A stretch of DNA of 64,000 nt. It comes from Ciborinia camelliae. Its lineage: Eukaryota; Ascomycota; Leotiomycetes; Helotiales; Sclerotiniaceae. The stretch is taken from contig JANPYM010000013.1 of NCBI GenBank assembly GCA_025890175.1, positions 1,688,270-1,752,269 of the forward strand. Direction: 5' to 3'. The notes under the pieces were generated by a model, which was given only the letters and a program-made list of their open reading frames with translations, was not told the DNA's origin and ran no database searches. Every line of letters begins with the position of its first letter. Position 1 is the stretch's first letter. Both the position numbers and the translations under genes were made by a program. Shown here one piece after another: positions 1 to 11,691 of this stretch.

Positions 1-2048
1 TTTTATTAATTACTAATCGATTTTAGGATTTATTGTTTTTAATTATAGAAAATTTAGAATTATATTTATATAAGGGAGGTTTAAAATAGCCAAAATAAAT
101 TAATAAATATATATTTTTTTATTTTTTAAAATATTTATTACTTTTACAGTGAATTAATAATTTTTATAAATAAAAATATAAATTTTTAATGTAAATATTA
201 GAAATATATATTTTTTTTTAATATAAATTCCCAATTTTATTTAATATATTTATTTTATTAAATTATATTAATTTAAATATTCAAATTAATGAAATAATAA
301 AATATTATCAATTAATATTTTAATTTAAATATAATAGTAATAATAATAATAATATATTTTTTTTTATCTGAACTTAGGGTTATAAAAATGTTTAGGATAA
401 TTATTAAATTTTATTGTTTTTTTATTAATATATTTTATTATTTTTTTATTAAAAAGGTTTAACATTTTTTTATTAATATAAACTTATTTTTTTTTCGAAA
501 TAATCTTTTTCAAAATATTTTTTTTGATAATATTAATATTTAAACAAATTTTTATAAATAATAATATAATAGTTTATTTATTAATATTAATAATATTTTA
601 TTAATCTTTTTTAATATTTTTAATATTAAATTTTTTTTATTAATTAGTTTTCTTATATAGTTTTTCGATTTAATTTTATTTTAATCTTAATGAATTTTAT
701 TGATATAATACCCTTATTACTTTTTTATAATTTATAAAAAAGTTAAATAAAATTTGAATAATATAATAGAATATTATATATTTTTTTAAAATAATAATTT
801 ATAATATTAATAAAACAATATATTTAATTAATATTTTTTAATTTATATATTTATTTTATAAATTTTTTTTAAATTTTGAATTATTAAAAAAATTTAAATA
901 TTTTTTTATTTATATTAAAACAAAAATTAATAAATAGTTATTTATAATATATATTATTCGTTTTATATTCTATATTTTTTTTCAAATTATTCAAATAAAA
1001 AATAAAATTATTTATATTTTATTTTAAGCATTATTTGATTTTTAATATTTAAATAATTATTATATATTATTAATTTTCTTTATTTAAAATTATATTATAT
1101 ATATATTTTTTAAATTCTATTTATATAATATTATTTAATTAAATTGTACTAATAAATCAATATTATACTATTAAAAAACGTTTTTCGAAATATTATATTA
1201 TATAATTTATTTTTTAAATATTAATAAAAAAATAATATTTATTATTATTTTAAAATATTATTTTAATTTAAAAAAAAAAGTTTTTCATTTAAAAAATATT
1301 TGTTTTTTTATATTAAAATAGTTTTTAAAACTTTAAAGATTTAATATTTGATTTAAAATAAATAAATAATATATTATTAAAAATTATTAATATTTTAATG
1401 ATTTTTTATATTCGAATAAATTGAATTATAATTTTATTTATAGTTTTTATATTATTTTTTATATTTTATATTTATTATTTTAAAATATTATAAAAATTTT
1501 TTTTTAAAAGTTTTTTAAATTTTAAAAAAAAATTTATATTTTATTAATATATATAGAATTTATTAATAATATTGTTTTATATATTATTAGTTTTAATATT
1601 TTATTAAACAAATATAAAAATGTTTTTATTTTTAATATTATTTTAAATATTATTAATTTAATTAACAAATTGTTTTTTAAATAAAATAAAAAAAATTATT
1701 AAAATAAAAAATATAAAAAATTAATTAAATTAATAATAACTTTAAGATTTTTTATTATTTTTTAAATAAAATTTTTATTATTTTTTAAATAATCAATAAT
1801 ATATTATTAATTATTATTTAAACAATAATACCCCACTTAATATAAAGTTTTACAAATTTTTAAAACTTTTTTTATTTAATTATATAAATCTGTTTTGTAT
1901 ATATTAATATTTTATAAATTAAATATTACACCAAAAATTTATTATTAATTAATATTAAAAATTAGCAATTACTAATATATTGATTTTAAGTCTAAATTCT
2001 ATGCCCAAGCATCTCTTTTGTTTTTTATTGCCTTTAGATCCGTAACAT
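1..2048. repeat. AT-rich RIP-degraded repeat, truncated by window edge
   Basis: Almost pure A+T with no sustained reading frame. Positions about 1705-2048 match, in inverted orientation, 45640-45391 and then 45161-45069, the internal part of the mariner-type element at 35-46 kb. Differences are mostly C-to-T and G-to-A. Homology stops near 2048 at a shared GTAACA. The copy lacks the solo LTR present at 45167-45390. What lies at 1-1700 could not be assigned; it may be more of the same element or another RIP'd one. Confidence 0.75.
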
Positions 2049-2146
2049 CCTCTTGAAAAGAACACTATCTAATATAGACGTTGATCATGTGACCATGGTG
2101 GTCACATGATCAATCACGTGACTGTCATACTAGGCAGGGGCCTTGG
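2049..2146. repeat. LTR-like debris with palindromic E-box cluster
   Basis: Perfect 14-bp inverted repeat at 2081-2094 and 2100-2113 (arm TTGATCATGTGACC) around a 5-nt loop, followed by a CACGTGAC box and ending near GTGACAACTA. A block CTAATATAGACG is shared with the solo LTR at 45167-45390. I read it as a fragment of a related LTR. I found no target-site duplication. Confidence 0.4.
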
Positions 2147-2605
2147 CGTGACAACTATTCCCAATTCTATTTTTATTATTTTTTATTTTTTAATTTTAAC
2201 TTTAAAAAATCAAACATTAATTTTAATTCTAATTTTTATCTTTTTTTCATTTTTTTTACCTTTTTCATTTCCCTTTTTTTCTTTTTAATTTTGAACGACT
2301 ATATTAAACAATTACATGATATACCCACGGGTTTATCCGTATTTTAGGGCATTTTACAAAATGATTATTTTATCCCGTAGGGGGGGAGCAGGGTGACTAT
2401 CCGCCTGGTTTTACTTTGGGTTACTCTGGGTGTACTCTACTCTGTGCCTAATCCTATTTATATTATAAAAAAAAAGTGATAAATAGAATAATAATAAATG
2501 GTATGGAATGGTATAAACTAAAAAGTATATATATCATTATAACATTATAACATTATTGCTTTTATATCCGCAATGTGATATAACCCACTATATAATATAA
2601 TATAA

Positions 2606-2765
2606 TGTTGAACCGGGTGACTATAGAACTTAGCGCGGCGCGTAGCGTAGCGTCCGTGCGTAGCACGAACGCGGCTACGCTCTCGTAGGAATAATAGAAT
2701 CCTCTGTGAGGATTCTACTATTCCTACTAATCAATCTAATCCTATGCTTCCATCATACCTTAACA
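2606..2765 (+). mobile_element. Solo LTR, 160 bp, TSD TATAA
   Basis: Runs from TGTTGAACC to CCTTAACA and is flanked by the direct repeat TATAA at 2601-2605 and 2766-2770. Its 5' half is rich in CpG (GCGCGGCGCG and a GCGTCCGTGC/GCACGAACGC stem). Its middle carries a hairpin with 20-bp arms at 2685-2704 and 2708-2727 and one mismatch. No internal coding sequence or second LTR is nearby, so it is a solo LTR or a very short terminal-repeat element. Confidence 0.75.
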
Positions 2766-4820
2766 TATAATCCACATTTACCTACATACCACCTCATGAT
2801 ATTATGAGAAATTCTATCACCGGATTTTTTAATGTATATCGTATCAAGGTATGGATGGGAGTGTGGACGGGTTTGGAAAATTTGGATCGTTGGATGTGTG
2901 AGGTATAAATACCTAGGTATCTAATCATTGATTTGATTTTGGGGGAGCATAGATGTGTCTCCCCTTTTTCCTTAAACCCCTCCCGACATCCCGAAACCCT
3001 GGATTGATTGGATGGATTGAATGGATTGAAGTGATTGATTCCATTGATTCCATTGATTCCAACAAAATCGAGAGTTTCGTTTTTGAATGTAATCTGTAAA
3101 GCGATAATTATAGCAAATTTAAAAGATTAAAATGTAATTTTTGTACATCACATCACATCATATATCGAATATATGATAAATTCGGTAAGAAAATTCGGTG
3201 ATCCGATGGCAATAAAGTGGAGGAGTTGGTTTTGCTTCGGCCCCGAAACCCTTCCACTTCGTTTCAGGCATTTGGTGGGATTATCTGCTAGGGACTGGGG
3301 ACTGGTGCGTAGAATAAGATGCTGTTCTGTCCGCTCGTATACCTATTTTCTCTCCTCTCGAGAGATCAACGCGTGAGAGGCGCTCTGCATAGTTTACTCT
3401 CTCCCCTGCGCCGACGATCTTCTAGAGAAGAAACTCTTCCATCTCGTCCCCTGGTATCAGAATCTCCATCCTGATTCTTTAACTATATTTCTATTTGGGA
3501 TTTGCATATATCTGGCTCGATTAGCCACGGCCATATTTCTCTTCCATCAGGATCCTAGAACTATTGATTAAGTTCTCTACCTTTTGGACTCCCAGGTGCA
3601 TGCAGTGCAACTCCTCTTTATTCCAGCACTTATTTTTGACTTTGGCTTTTTTGCGGTATGTTCTTCTTCTTTTGCTTTGGTTTCTGTCGCATTTTTATCA
3701 CTTTCTTCCTTTCTTGCTAGATCGATGGAGGCTCTATATTGAGACTTCCTCCCCTTCCCCCAGAGAGAACTTTCCGGGGGTTCTGGGACTACAATTCAAT
3801 AATACCTAGATGTTCATGTGACAAAGACAAATGTCGAGGTGTTTTAGAGCTGATGTCCTAGGTTGGTCTCAACCGTGAAAATGAGAAAGAAATTATCTAT
3901 ACACTTTCCGGCCAATATGCTCGAGATATAAATGCCGAATTGTTGAGAGCAACAACACGTCAATGTACGTTCGACAGATCCCCTCAGGTCAAGATTTAAG
4001 GTACAAGCGGTTCTCTGATCATGGTCAAGATATACATACATTGCTAGGTGATTAATTGTCGTCAGCCCCACTTACGAAAATGCGGCGAAATTGGCTTCTT
4101 GGAATTTTCTGTATGCCATAATGATGGCCATTTATTCAACGAAAGATACGGTCCAGAATCATTGAACTATTTTCACTAGAGAAACATCTTTAACAAAAGA
4201 CTTTTCTATTACACTTGGACGTACAGGTAAATCTTAGAAAGACAATATGAGCAACAGCCAAACGCAGAAACACACCCTTCAATTCTGGACTTCCCCAGAG
4301 GTTCTTTGCATACCCACTAAGCGCTAGCAGTCCGGTAAGGGGGTTCGTTGATCCCAAAATCAAAGGCAGGAAAATCTTTTATGATATCCCGACATTCACC
4401 GAGCTCCAGGTCTGGAACAACTGGATCATTGTTTACCCTGCCAAACAGCCATTGCTAAATACTTGATATCCATATCCAATTCATCATCTGGTACCCGGCT
4501 GAAGTATCTAAGAATTAATCATTTCTGGCTTGCAATGATAAAGGTCAGGAATGAGCACCTAGGAGAATAGAGGTCTCACCATTTTGCTTTTGTAATTCTA
4601 AATTTATCAGAGTTCGAGTCACTTGAGAATTGTCCCCCGGAGTATGATGGGAGCGAGAGTTCAATTGCGATTTGGAGGGAGGTTTGGGTGTCGAAGGCAG
4701 CTCGGGATTCTTCCCTTTTGTTGATGTCGCAGTTCTGGAAACGCCTAGTTCTTGCCCCTTGCTATTTTTGTCCCATCTCGAAATAGAATGCCATTCTTCT
4801 TCCCTAAATTGAAGTCGGTC
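2766..4820. other. No gene recognised
   Basis: Short open frames only, none with recognisable motifs. There is a small ATTGATTCC tandem near 3035-3060. Nothing else could be supported. Confidence 0.5.
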
Positions 4821-5394
4821 TCACAACCTCACGTAGGAGCCTGTATCAAGTTTGTACGTAGATTCTCCGGGCATGTATTTATTCCTGTAAGACTCGAACC
4901 GCACAGATGGTAAGGTAAAAACGTGGGGAAGACGAATTTCAGAACGTGACTCCAGTTGGACCAAGCGATTATGAGATTGGCGGTTGTATTTATCATTTAC
5001 TTCAAGCCAATAACGAGCACGCCACTCCTTTTTGAATTCCATTTTTGGTGATTTTTCTGGACTGTCCGGTACTACGTTGAAAGAGTGGCCGACGGGGGAG
5101 TATTGGCCCTTGAATGGATCTTTCGGCCAACTATGAGTCGTGATCTGAAATGAGAAATTTAGTTATCTGAACCTGAGCCGGGATGGCGTTCAACTATACC
5201 TCAACGAAAGAAATTAAAACGGGAGAGCCTGGGCCTGATTTCCAGTTTTTGATAATAATCATGGGATGATCTTGGCCTTCGTTGTTCAAAGCAACCAGGA
5301 GGGCAGGGCGTGCTATTTCTAACACAGGGAAGGAATGATTGATATATTTTCCCGTCGAACTGCAGCCAAACAACAGAGCCAACACTGAGACCAT
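4821..5394 (-). CDS. Hypothetical fungal protein, 172 aa, two exons
   Basis: Exon 1 is 5200-5394 and exon 2 is 4821-5144, joined in phase 0 by a 55-bp intron with GT donor at 5199 and AG acceptor at 5146-5145. The frame is continuous across the join (..LISFVE then ITTHSWPKD..). I do not recognise a catalytic domain. The order of features (a GHP/DHP-MIII strand early, a basic middle, then a C-terminal TYKLDTGSYVRL) resembles the hypothetical protein at 10126 (RHPVVVI ... SYIDLQHSYNVPI). The two may belong to one fungus-specific family of small proteins. The start is uncertain: an ATG at 5419 lies in another frame, and MVSVLALL at 5394 is the in-frame choice. No signal peptide is obvious. Confidence 0.55.
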
Positions 5395-6255
5395 GATTTC
5401 GTTCTATGACTTCCGACATAAGTATTTTGAGAAAGGGTGAGTAAAGATGCAGAATAGAAATAAAAGCAGCAAACTTCGATTCCAGAATGGATGAGAAGAG
5501 TAAAAACGATTATAGACAGTATAGCAATCTACCAGAGATGCTTGTTATGGGAAAATTCTCCATCTTCAACTCCAATCTAGTCTCGAGCATCTCTAATACT
5601 TGACTGACCGCAATTGCCAAGCCATGGTCAATAGTCAGTGAGATGAGTCGGTTCAATAGGATGTATAATAGAATGGATCCGATTGTTGAAGTAGCAAGAC
5701 ACTTCTGCTTTTGTTCCACTGCAAATAATCACTTTGTTATTCTGAACCACGTGGAAACTACTGGATAATCTATTTGAAGCCGTAAAATGTTCAGAACCCC
5801 CAACAAGTCGTGGAAGAATCAAAGAATATAGGAGCAAAAAGTCTCATCAGACAGTTAGACAGTTAGTCACGCACTTCTAACAATCAAATCAAATTATGGT
5901 ATTTTTGATCAATGTCTTGAGCTTGGATCATTAGTGATTTTGAATATTGAATACTTGACAGTGAATTGAATTAAACGTTCCAAGTTGAAAGTTGAATGGT
6001 TCCATTGGTGAAGTTGCGAAAGAATATCCTAGAACTTCAGCCATGACTCAATGCAATTTTGACCGCCAGAGTCAAACTACCGCAAAAAGCATAGTATCAT
6101 CAAATAGTACGGCAATCGCAGCAGCAAAACCATTCATGGTGTAAACTTGATCAGTTATCTCTTCCAACTCCAAACACAAATCTCATGATCAATAACTTCA
6201 CCAGAAGACTATTGTTTTGATTGTCTTTTCAGAAACCAACTGGAACTCAAAAGAA
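5395..6255. other. Intergenic, nothing recognised
   Basis: Probably the shared upstream region of the divergent genes at 4821-5394 (minus) and 6256-7465 (plus). Open frames here are short and motif-free. Confidence 0.5.
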
Positions 6256-7465
6256 ATGACTTCTCAAGGCCGTGGAATTCCACATAGGAACTCACATAGA
6301 ATTCCATGTGTGTATCGCACGGGCAGCGGAAATCAGCAGTTCAGAGCTTTACAACAAGCAAGGCAAAATGCAGGCGTAATAACAGACCAACAGCGCTCCA
6401 AAATCGGCAAAATACCACTTCGACCAGTTACGTTCCCTCATATCCTTCCCGACGATGCCCCGCATTTCTCCGGTCAAGGCTGGTCAACCTTGACGTTTTC
6501 ACCCGCGGACCTCATACATACCTCTTCCCAAAAGCTTCTTCAAGCCAGTCGATCCTTTTTCGATCTCCCCCCTGAGTACAAATCTCAATTTATTACCGCA
6601 GATGGTACCAAGGGAGGATGGAATCGTTTAGAAGGCGAGAAAGAATTTATTACACTGCGTGACATCAGCACCACGCCCCCGGAATTACAAGATGCGGCGA
6701 AAGAGTTTTGGGATATCGCTGGGGATGTCTTGAACAGGATATTGGGGGAAATCGCTTGTAGTTTGGCGATGAATAAAGAGTTGTTGACGAGGTATTCTGA
6801 GCCATGTAGTACGCTTCAAGAGAAGAGAACGGCGTCCATGATCAGATTATTCAGATACGAGGGTGATGCAGCGTCGGAAAAGGTGGTTTGTGAGCGTATG
6901 TTATCGTTTTCCTGTCTGTTGGTTCATGCACATACTAATGCGATTAGCACACCGAGATCTGGGTCTTCTAAGTTTGTCAATTAGCGACGTTCCAGGCCTC
7001 GAGGTTTTAAACGGGCACTTCGGAGAGTTTTTCCCCATTGAGCAATCTTATGAAGAAAGAGATGCGGGAACTTTACTTGTGGGGAGGGAGTTGGAGTTCT
7101 TGACTAATGGCAGATATCGTGCTGCTGGGCACTTGGTGCGCATGTACCCGGTTGAACCTTTGATGGAAACGGAGCCACAGGAAAAAGAAAACGGACACGA
7201 GAAACATATTCCGGAAGGAAAACAATACAGATACTCGATAGTTTTTGTATTGCGGGGTCATGAGGAGATAGAGATTGATACGGATGAATTGAGGACACCC
7301 ATCACGGGAAGATGGGAGAAACCAATGAGGGGGATGCAGATGGGGAATCTGTATCGGCGCTACATGAGCTCGCATATCAATATCAATGTGGACGTTGAGG
7401 AGAGACAGGAGCAGAAAAAGAAGCTGCGCGAGAACAAGAAAACGAAGAGGCTGAGGGGCGACTGA
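6256..7465 (+). CDS. 2-oxoglutarate/Fe(II) dioxygenase, isopenicillin N synthase-like
   Basis: Exons 6256-6895 and 6948-7465; the 52-bp intron starts GTATGT. The protein is about 385 aa. The intron splits the family's key motif, and joining the exons gives VVCERPHRDLGLLSLS, so iron ligands are about His215 and Asp217. The distal ligand is His275 in GRYRAAGHLV, and the 2-oxoglutarate-binding Arg-x-Ser is RYS at about 308-310. The N-terminal half (FFDLPPEYK, GGWNRLEGEKEF) fits the DIOX_N region. The C-terminus is a Lys/Arg/Glu-rich tail (EERQEQKKKLRENKKTKR). The ATG at 6256 is the first in frame with family-like sequence. The family oxidises small molecules; the substrate cannot be read. A PhyH-type dioxygenase lies 0.9 kb downstream. 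Confidence 0.85.
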
Positions 7466-8334
7466 ATTGAGGGTAATCGTTTTAGGAATGAACATATGGG
7501 TAGTTCTGGAGTAATGGGTAGTTCTGGAGTAATGGGTTTTCTGGTGTAATGGGTTTTCTGGGGTAATGGGCTTTCTGGATTAATGGGTTGATGATGCTCA
7601 AACGCGTGGGGAAGAAATTGGGATCGGGTTTAATGAGGCTGTTACTGACACTTTGAGGTTTCTGGTGAGGCTGCGGTCTAAACTTTTGGACGACGCAGTG
7701 CTTGTCACACACATTATAGCAAATTTATAATCTAGGTAGCTTTAATCATGGTTTCTATGTGCCAACAAGGGAAGAACAGCTGCAAAGGGAATGAAACCCG
7801 ATACGACAGAAATCCCGGTATGGAATTGAGGCTTCTAGATGGTATTTTGGATTCCGGTCAGTGCCGCACGCCGATGATGACCAGGCATTGTCTCCGCAAG
7901 CGCGGAGAGATATGAGAGTTTGGGACAACAGTGATATTCTACTTCTAAGAAGTCAGCGGTGTGCGGGGATGGTGGAAAACTCGGATACGTGTTTGTACTA
8001 AGCCTAATTGGACTGATGGCATCACTTGAAATTCCATATATTTTGCCCTTCATGGCAAGATGTAAGACATGCTGACTAAGAACCCCTCATTTCACCCGCC
8101 TTGTGCTTCCCCAGGTTTTCCAATTAAAGGCAATTGTCAGCTTTGTATTACAACAGTCTTCCCGAAACGCTTCGTTTTCTATCTAGGTATGTTCACAAGA
8201 CTTAGCTGGCCTAGGTTGTGCTCTTTATACACATACCAGCGATTGTCAGCTTGAATATGCAAAGAAAGTTGCTTCAACCTCTTCCTCATTACACTTCAAG
8301 CTAAACGCAGATAACCGGAGAATTAAAGACCGCA
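7466..8334. other. Intergenic with short tandem repeat
   Basis: Positions about 7503-7588 hold roughly five imperfect copies of a 17-18 bp unit (TCTGGNGTAATGGGTTT), just past the oxygenase stop codon. No gene is recognised in the rest. Confidence 0.5.
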
Positions 8335-9441
8335 ATGGTAAGAAACCTTAATCAGATCCACCAGTCGTTACTGACATGAATGTCATTCACGTGTAGTCTG
8401 ACGAAAATCAACCAATAGTCGAATTCGCCGCAGGGGTTAAGGAACGCATTCAGATTGGTAGTTCGGGATCAACTCAGATAGTGCCCAATTCAGCTGACTA
8501 GAAGTAGGGCAAGGAACGACCTTCCTTCCGGGAAAGAAGGATCCATCAGTACAACATCTCATCGACCACGTCCTCGAACATGGCTATGTCATCCTCTCAA
8601 ACATATTTACTCCCGAACAAGTAGAGATCGCAAACTCTGAAGTGGCACGACTTGAAACGCTTGAAGCTGGACCTGCAGCAATCGCTGGTCGAAACATCTT
8701 CGAAGGCTTCAAGACTGGAAGAGTATATGCTCTCGCAGATAAATCCCGAGCGTTTGATCAGTTCCCGATACATCCCACAGTTTTGGCGTTGAACGACTAC
8801 TTCCTCCAACCTAATTATTTAATTACCAGTCTGCATACGGTGGTGATATATCCGGGCCAGACTGCACAGTCTATACACTGTGATGATGGATTAGTTGCAC
8901 TACCAAGGCCAAGGCCATTAATTGGTGTTGTATGTTGCACTTGGGCTTCACCGTGTATTGTAATGGATAGGGAAAGAAAGACTTACACTCTGAATAGGGC
9001 ACCATGATCTCATTCGACGATTTCACTGCCGAGAACGGTGCAACTACCGTCATTCCCGGGTCGCATTTGTGGTCTGACGATCGCATCCCAACACGAGAAG
9101 AGACGATTCCGGTGATAATGCCGGCAGGCAGCATGGTCTACTTTCTCAACACTCTTTGGCATTCGGGTGGTGCAAACACTTCAGATAAGGCTCGGCGCAG
9201 CATTACGGTTCAATACTGTCAACCATGGATACGTACATTTGAAAATATGACAATTGCGATGGGTTGGGATGACTTAGACAAGGTTCCAGAAAGACTCTTG
9301 AGACTGATGGGATTTTCTACACATAATTTCATGGGCTATATAGATGGACGTTCGCCTAGAGCTGGTGTGGAGATGAGAAAGAAGAGAATGATTGAACGGG
9401 CTTTGAAGGAAAGAGAGGAACAGCGTACATCAAAACTCTAG
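8335..9441 (+). CDS. PhyH (phytanoyl-CoA dioxygenase-like) Fe(II)/2OG oxygenase
   Basis: Four exons fit: 8335-8337 (the ATG alone), 8397-8457, 8508-8929 and 8998-9441, giving 309 aa beginning MSDENQPIVEFAAGVKERI. All introns are GT..AG and 50-68 bp. The joins restore QIGQGTTFLPGKKD and PRPRPLIGVGTMISFDDFTAENGATTVIPGSH, the core PhyH signature. Iron ligands are His145 and Asp147 (SIHCDDG) and His217 (LWHSGGANTS); the cosubstrate Arg lies in DKARRS. PhyH proteins hydroxylate small molecules or CoA esters; fungal members also occur in secondary metabolism. The substrate is unknown. No targeting signal is seen. An exon carrying only the start codon is unusual; the alternative is an unannotated upstream start, but the in-frame continuity supports this model. 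Confidence 0.85.
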
Positions 9442-10125
9442 TGGGTCATGGGATTGCAGCATTTGGATGTCGTGGCATGAGATGAGGGGTTACTCTTTAC
9501 GCGAATCACCCTATTAGTAAGATGCTTTCTGATTTGAGTTGTACTTGCAATTCAGCTTTCGTAGATATACATCTATCTTTCCATCAAGATATCTTGAGAA
9601 TTACCTTTCGATTCTGATCTTTCGATTTTTCTTTTCCGTTTCAATTCTCCATCCATTCCCATTTTTTCGTCACATATAAGTTAGTTTGAAGTTAAAGCTA
9701 GCGTAGACGTTGAACCAAGTCGTATGTTCGCATAGGAATGCTCAAAAACAAATTATGGCAGTTACATTTCGGTCACTGCATATGTCAAGTCCCTATTGGC
9801 CAATGAATTATATTCATTCTTTTTATGTAGCATCATAGAGTTTCAATCTTTGGGTTGGTCTTGGTAGAACTCAAGCCCTATGTCGTACCGCAAAAATATG
9901 TGATCACATTTCTATCCGTCAACATCAGGCAAACATTCTTGTCGTTACAGCATTTCCGATATTTTTGTACGCGTAGGGTAGGCTCTCCGCATACAGCCTT
10001 GGGCGCGCCTCTGAGTCGTTATGAATGACATGTTATTCAAATAATGGCGATTCGAATCGAACCTTGTCCCCAAGCTCGATAAACGTTAAGGAGTAGTATA
10101 CTTCTCATTCTTGAATATCCAAACC
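9442..10125. other. Intergenic, nothing recognised
   Basis: Terminal region of the PhyH gene and the upstream part of the next gene. No frame with family motifs was seen. Confidence 0.5.
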
Positions 10126-10935
10126 ATGCATTTAATAGATGATAACCTTGGTTCTATAATTTCATTTCCAGATAAACCATCAGAGTCGGTCGAAATTGTG
10201 TGTACTGGTCATTCATGCTGTAAGAGAGCGCCCCTTCATCGAGATGCATATCGTCACCCAGTCGTTGTGATAGATTCTGATAGCAGAAGTGTTGATGTTT
10301 TAAAGGTGCGAGTCTTGAAGAGCCATGTCTCTTGCACCAAGTTTATGTTAATGTCAAGTCCAAAGATTACGTCAACTAAGCCTGAAGAGCGATTCGCGAA
10401 CAACTACATGAGAATTCTAGGTCCAGACGCACAATTCGAGCATAGCAAACCCAGAGATCTCTTTCTTGAACAAGGAGCCATGGATCACGATTCCTACATC
10501 GACCTTCAGCATTCATACAATGTCCCCATCGCGAGTATGAAGGTTTTTCGAAAAAGCGGGCCGAAACTCGATGACAAGAGCTTGAAGCTTCTTCAACATG
10601 CCCTTCGCTATCTGGAGCGACCGTGAAGTGTTCAACAAAATGGCAGGTTTAGCGAAAATCAGATTTCTGACTCCAAAGAACCGCCGAGGACAACGATGAA
10701 TGACGACGGGACGGTTATGACCTCCCTTGCGTCAAGGAATTGCTCAGTAGTCAGCGACTCAATTGATGGTGCAAGTCTTCTGGCCAATGAGGAACGCTGG
10801 AAACTGAAACCAGATAGTTGGGGTCGGATGCCGAAGAAACTTAAGCATTGGACCAAAGTCGAATTCGAGGTGGTCGAAGAAAATATGAAGGATCGTTTTG
10901 GCAGAAGTGGGACACAGCCTCAAGATCACGATTGA
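10126..10935 (+). CDS. Hypothetical fungal protein with in-frame stop; 166 aa or a broken ~270 aa gene
   Basis: ATG at 10126 (MHLIDDNLGSIISFPDK) opens 166 codons to a TGA at 10624-10626. Immediately after the stop the same frame stays open to 10935 with coding-like sequence (SVQQNGRFSENQISDSKEPPRTT, then MNDDGTVMTSL..). Either the gene ends at 10626, or a premature stop interrupts a protein of about 270 aa. A 24-bp GT..AG segment at 10623-10646 would keep frame but is too short for a credible intron. The features RHPVVVIDSD and SYIDLQHSYNVPI recall the gene at 4821-5394. No catalytic motif or signal peptide is seen; function is unknown. Confidence 0.5.
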
Positions 10936-11691
10936 TTCTCTTATCTGCGGCACGGGTCACTGGGTTCTACTTTTGAGGTATGTTTTTTGGATGGTTTGGA
11001 GTTTGATGATTAGGCGTTTGGATGCTTGGTACTTTGTTTATGGTGGAGGTGATGTGGTTTGGTTTGGTTTGGTTTGGAGATTCCATCATTAAGTTGAGTC
11101 TGGATCACTTGGAGAGATATTGGAAAATTTATCAAAAAAATGATAACGTGATGGTGTTATTTTACAGGGCATATTAAAATATAAAGCTTGATCAAAATGA
11201 CTCTTGCGGGCTGGATTCGGGTGTTGTTTTCAATTATTCGCGAGTCACTGCTAGTTAGACGTTAGACAATGTAGGTAATCTTAGCTCCGAAATTCGAGGT
11301 CCATTCCATTCTTATTCATTGTGAAATTTTTAAATGATTGATATAAATTGACCATTAGGAACATAAATGTTCCTGCCCTATATAGAATATGATGTGATGA
11401 TGTACTTGAGATTTTGCCAAATGAAGCAGGTGGGGAATTCTACCGGAACTCCCCTCCCCTCATTTTACCCCACATTCAGCTATTGTAAGATGTTCGGACT
11501 TCCGATAATGAACTACCTATCTAGGTAGGTAGGTAGTAAACAATCCTGTACAACTTCAACGGAACATCTTCGTTGCATTGAAAAGCTCCCTTCAACATCA
11601 ATTTATCTACTCCCTTCTAATAAAAACATCGAATATCCTAATAAATCGCACTCTACATATTCTGACTATTAACCACCAAACCCTATCCAAA
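10936..11691. other. Intergenic, upstream of cupin gene
   Basis: A TAGGTAGGTAGGTAG run lies at about 11522-11536, roughly 155 bp before the cupin start. No gene is recognised. Confidence 0.5.

Noticed and set aside
1..2048. Mitochondrial or plastid insertion as source of the A+T-rich DNA
   Set aside because: The sequence matches the transposon block in inverted orientation with C/T and G/A differences, which RIP explains; no organellar gene is readable.
6256..9441. The oxygenase pair as a secondary-metabolite cluster
   Set aside because: No synthase, transporter or cluster regulator adjoins them; two oxygenases are not enough.
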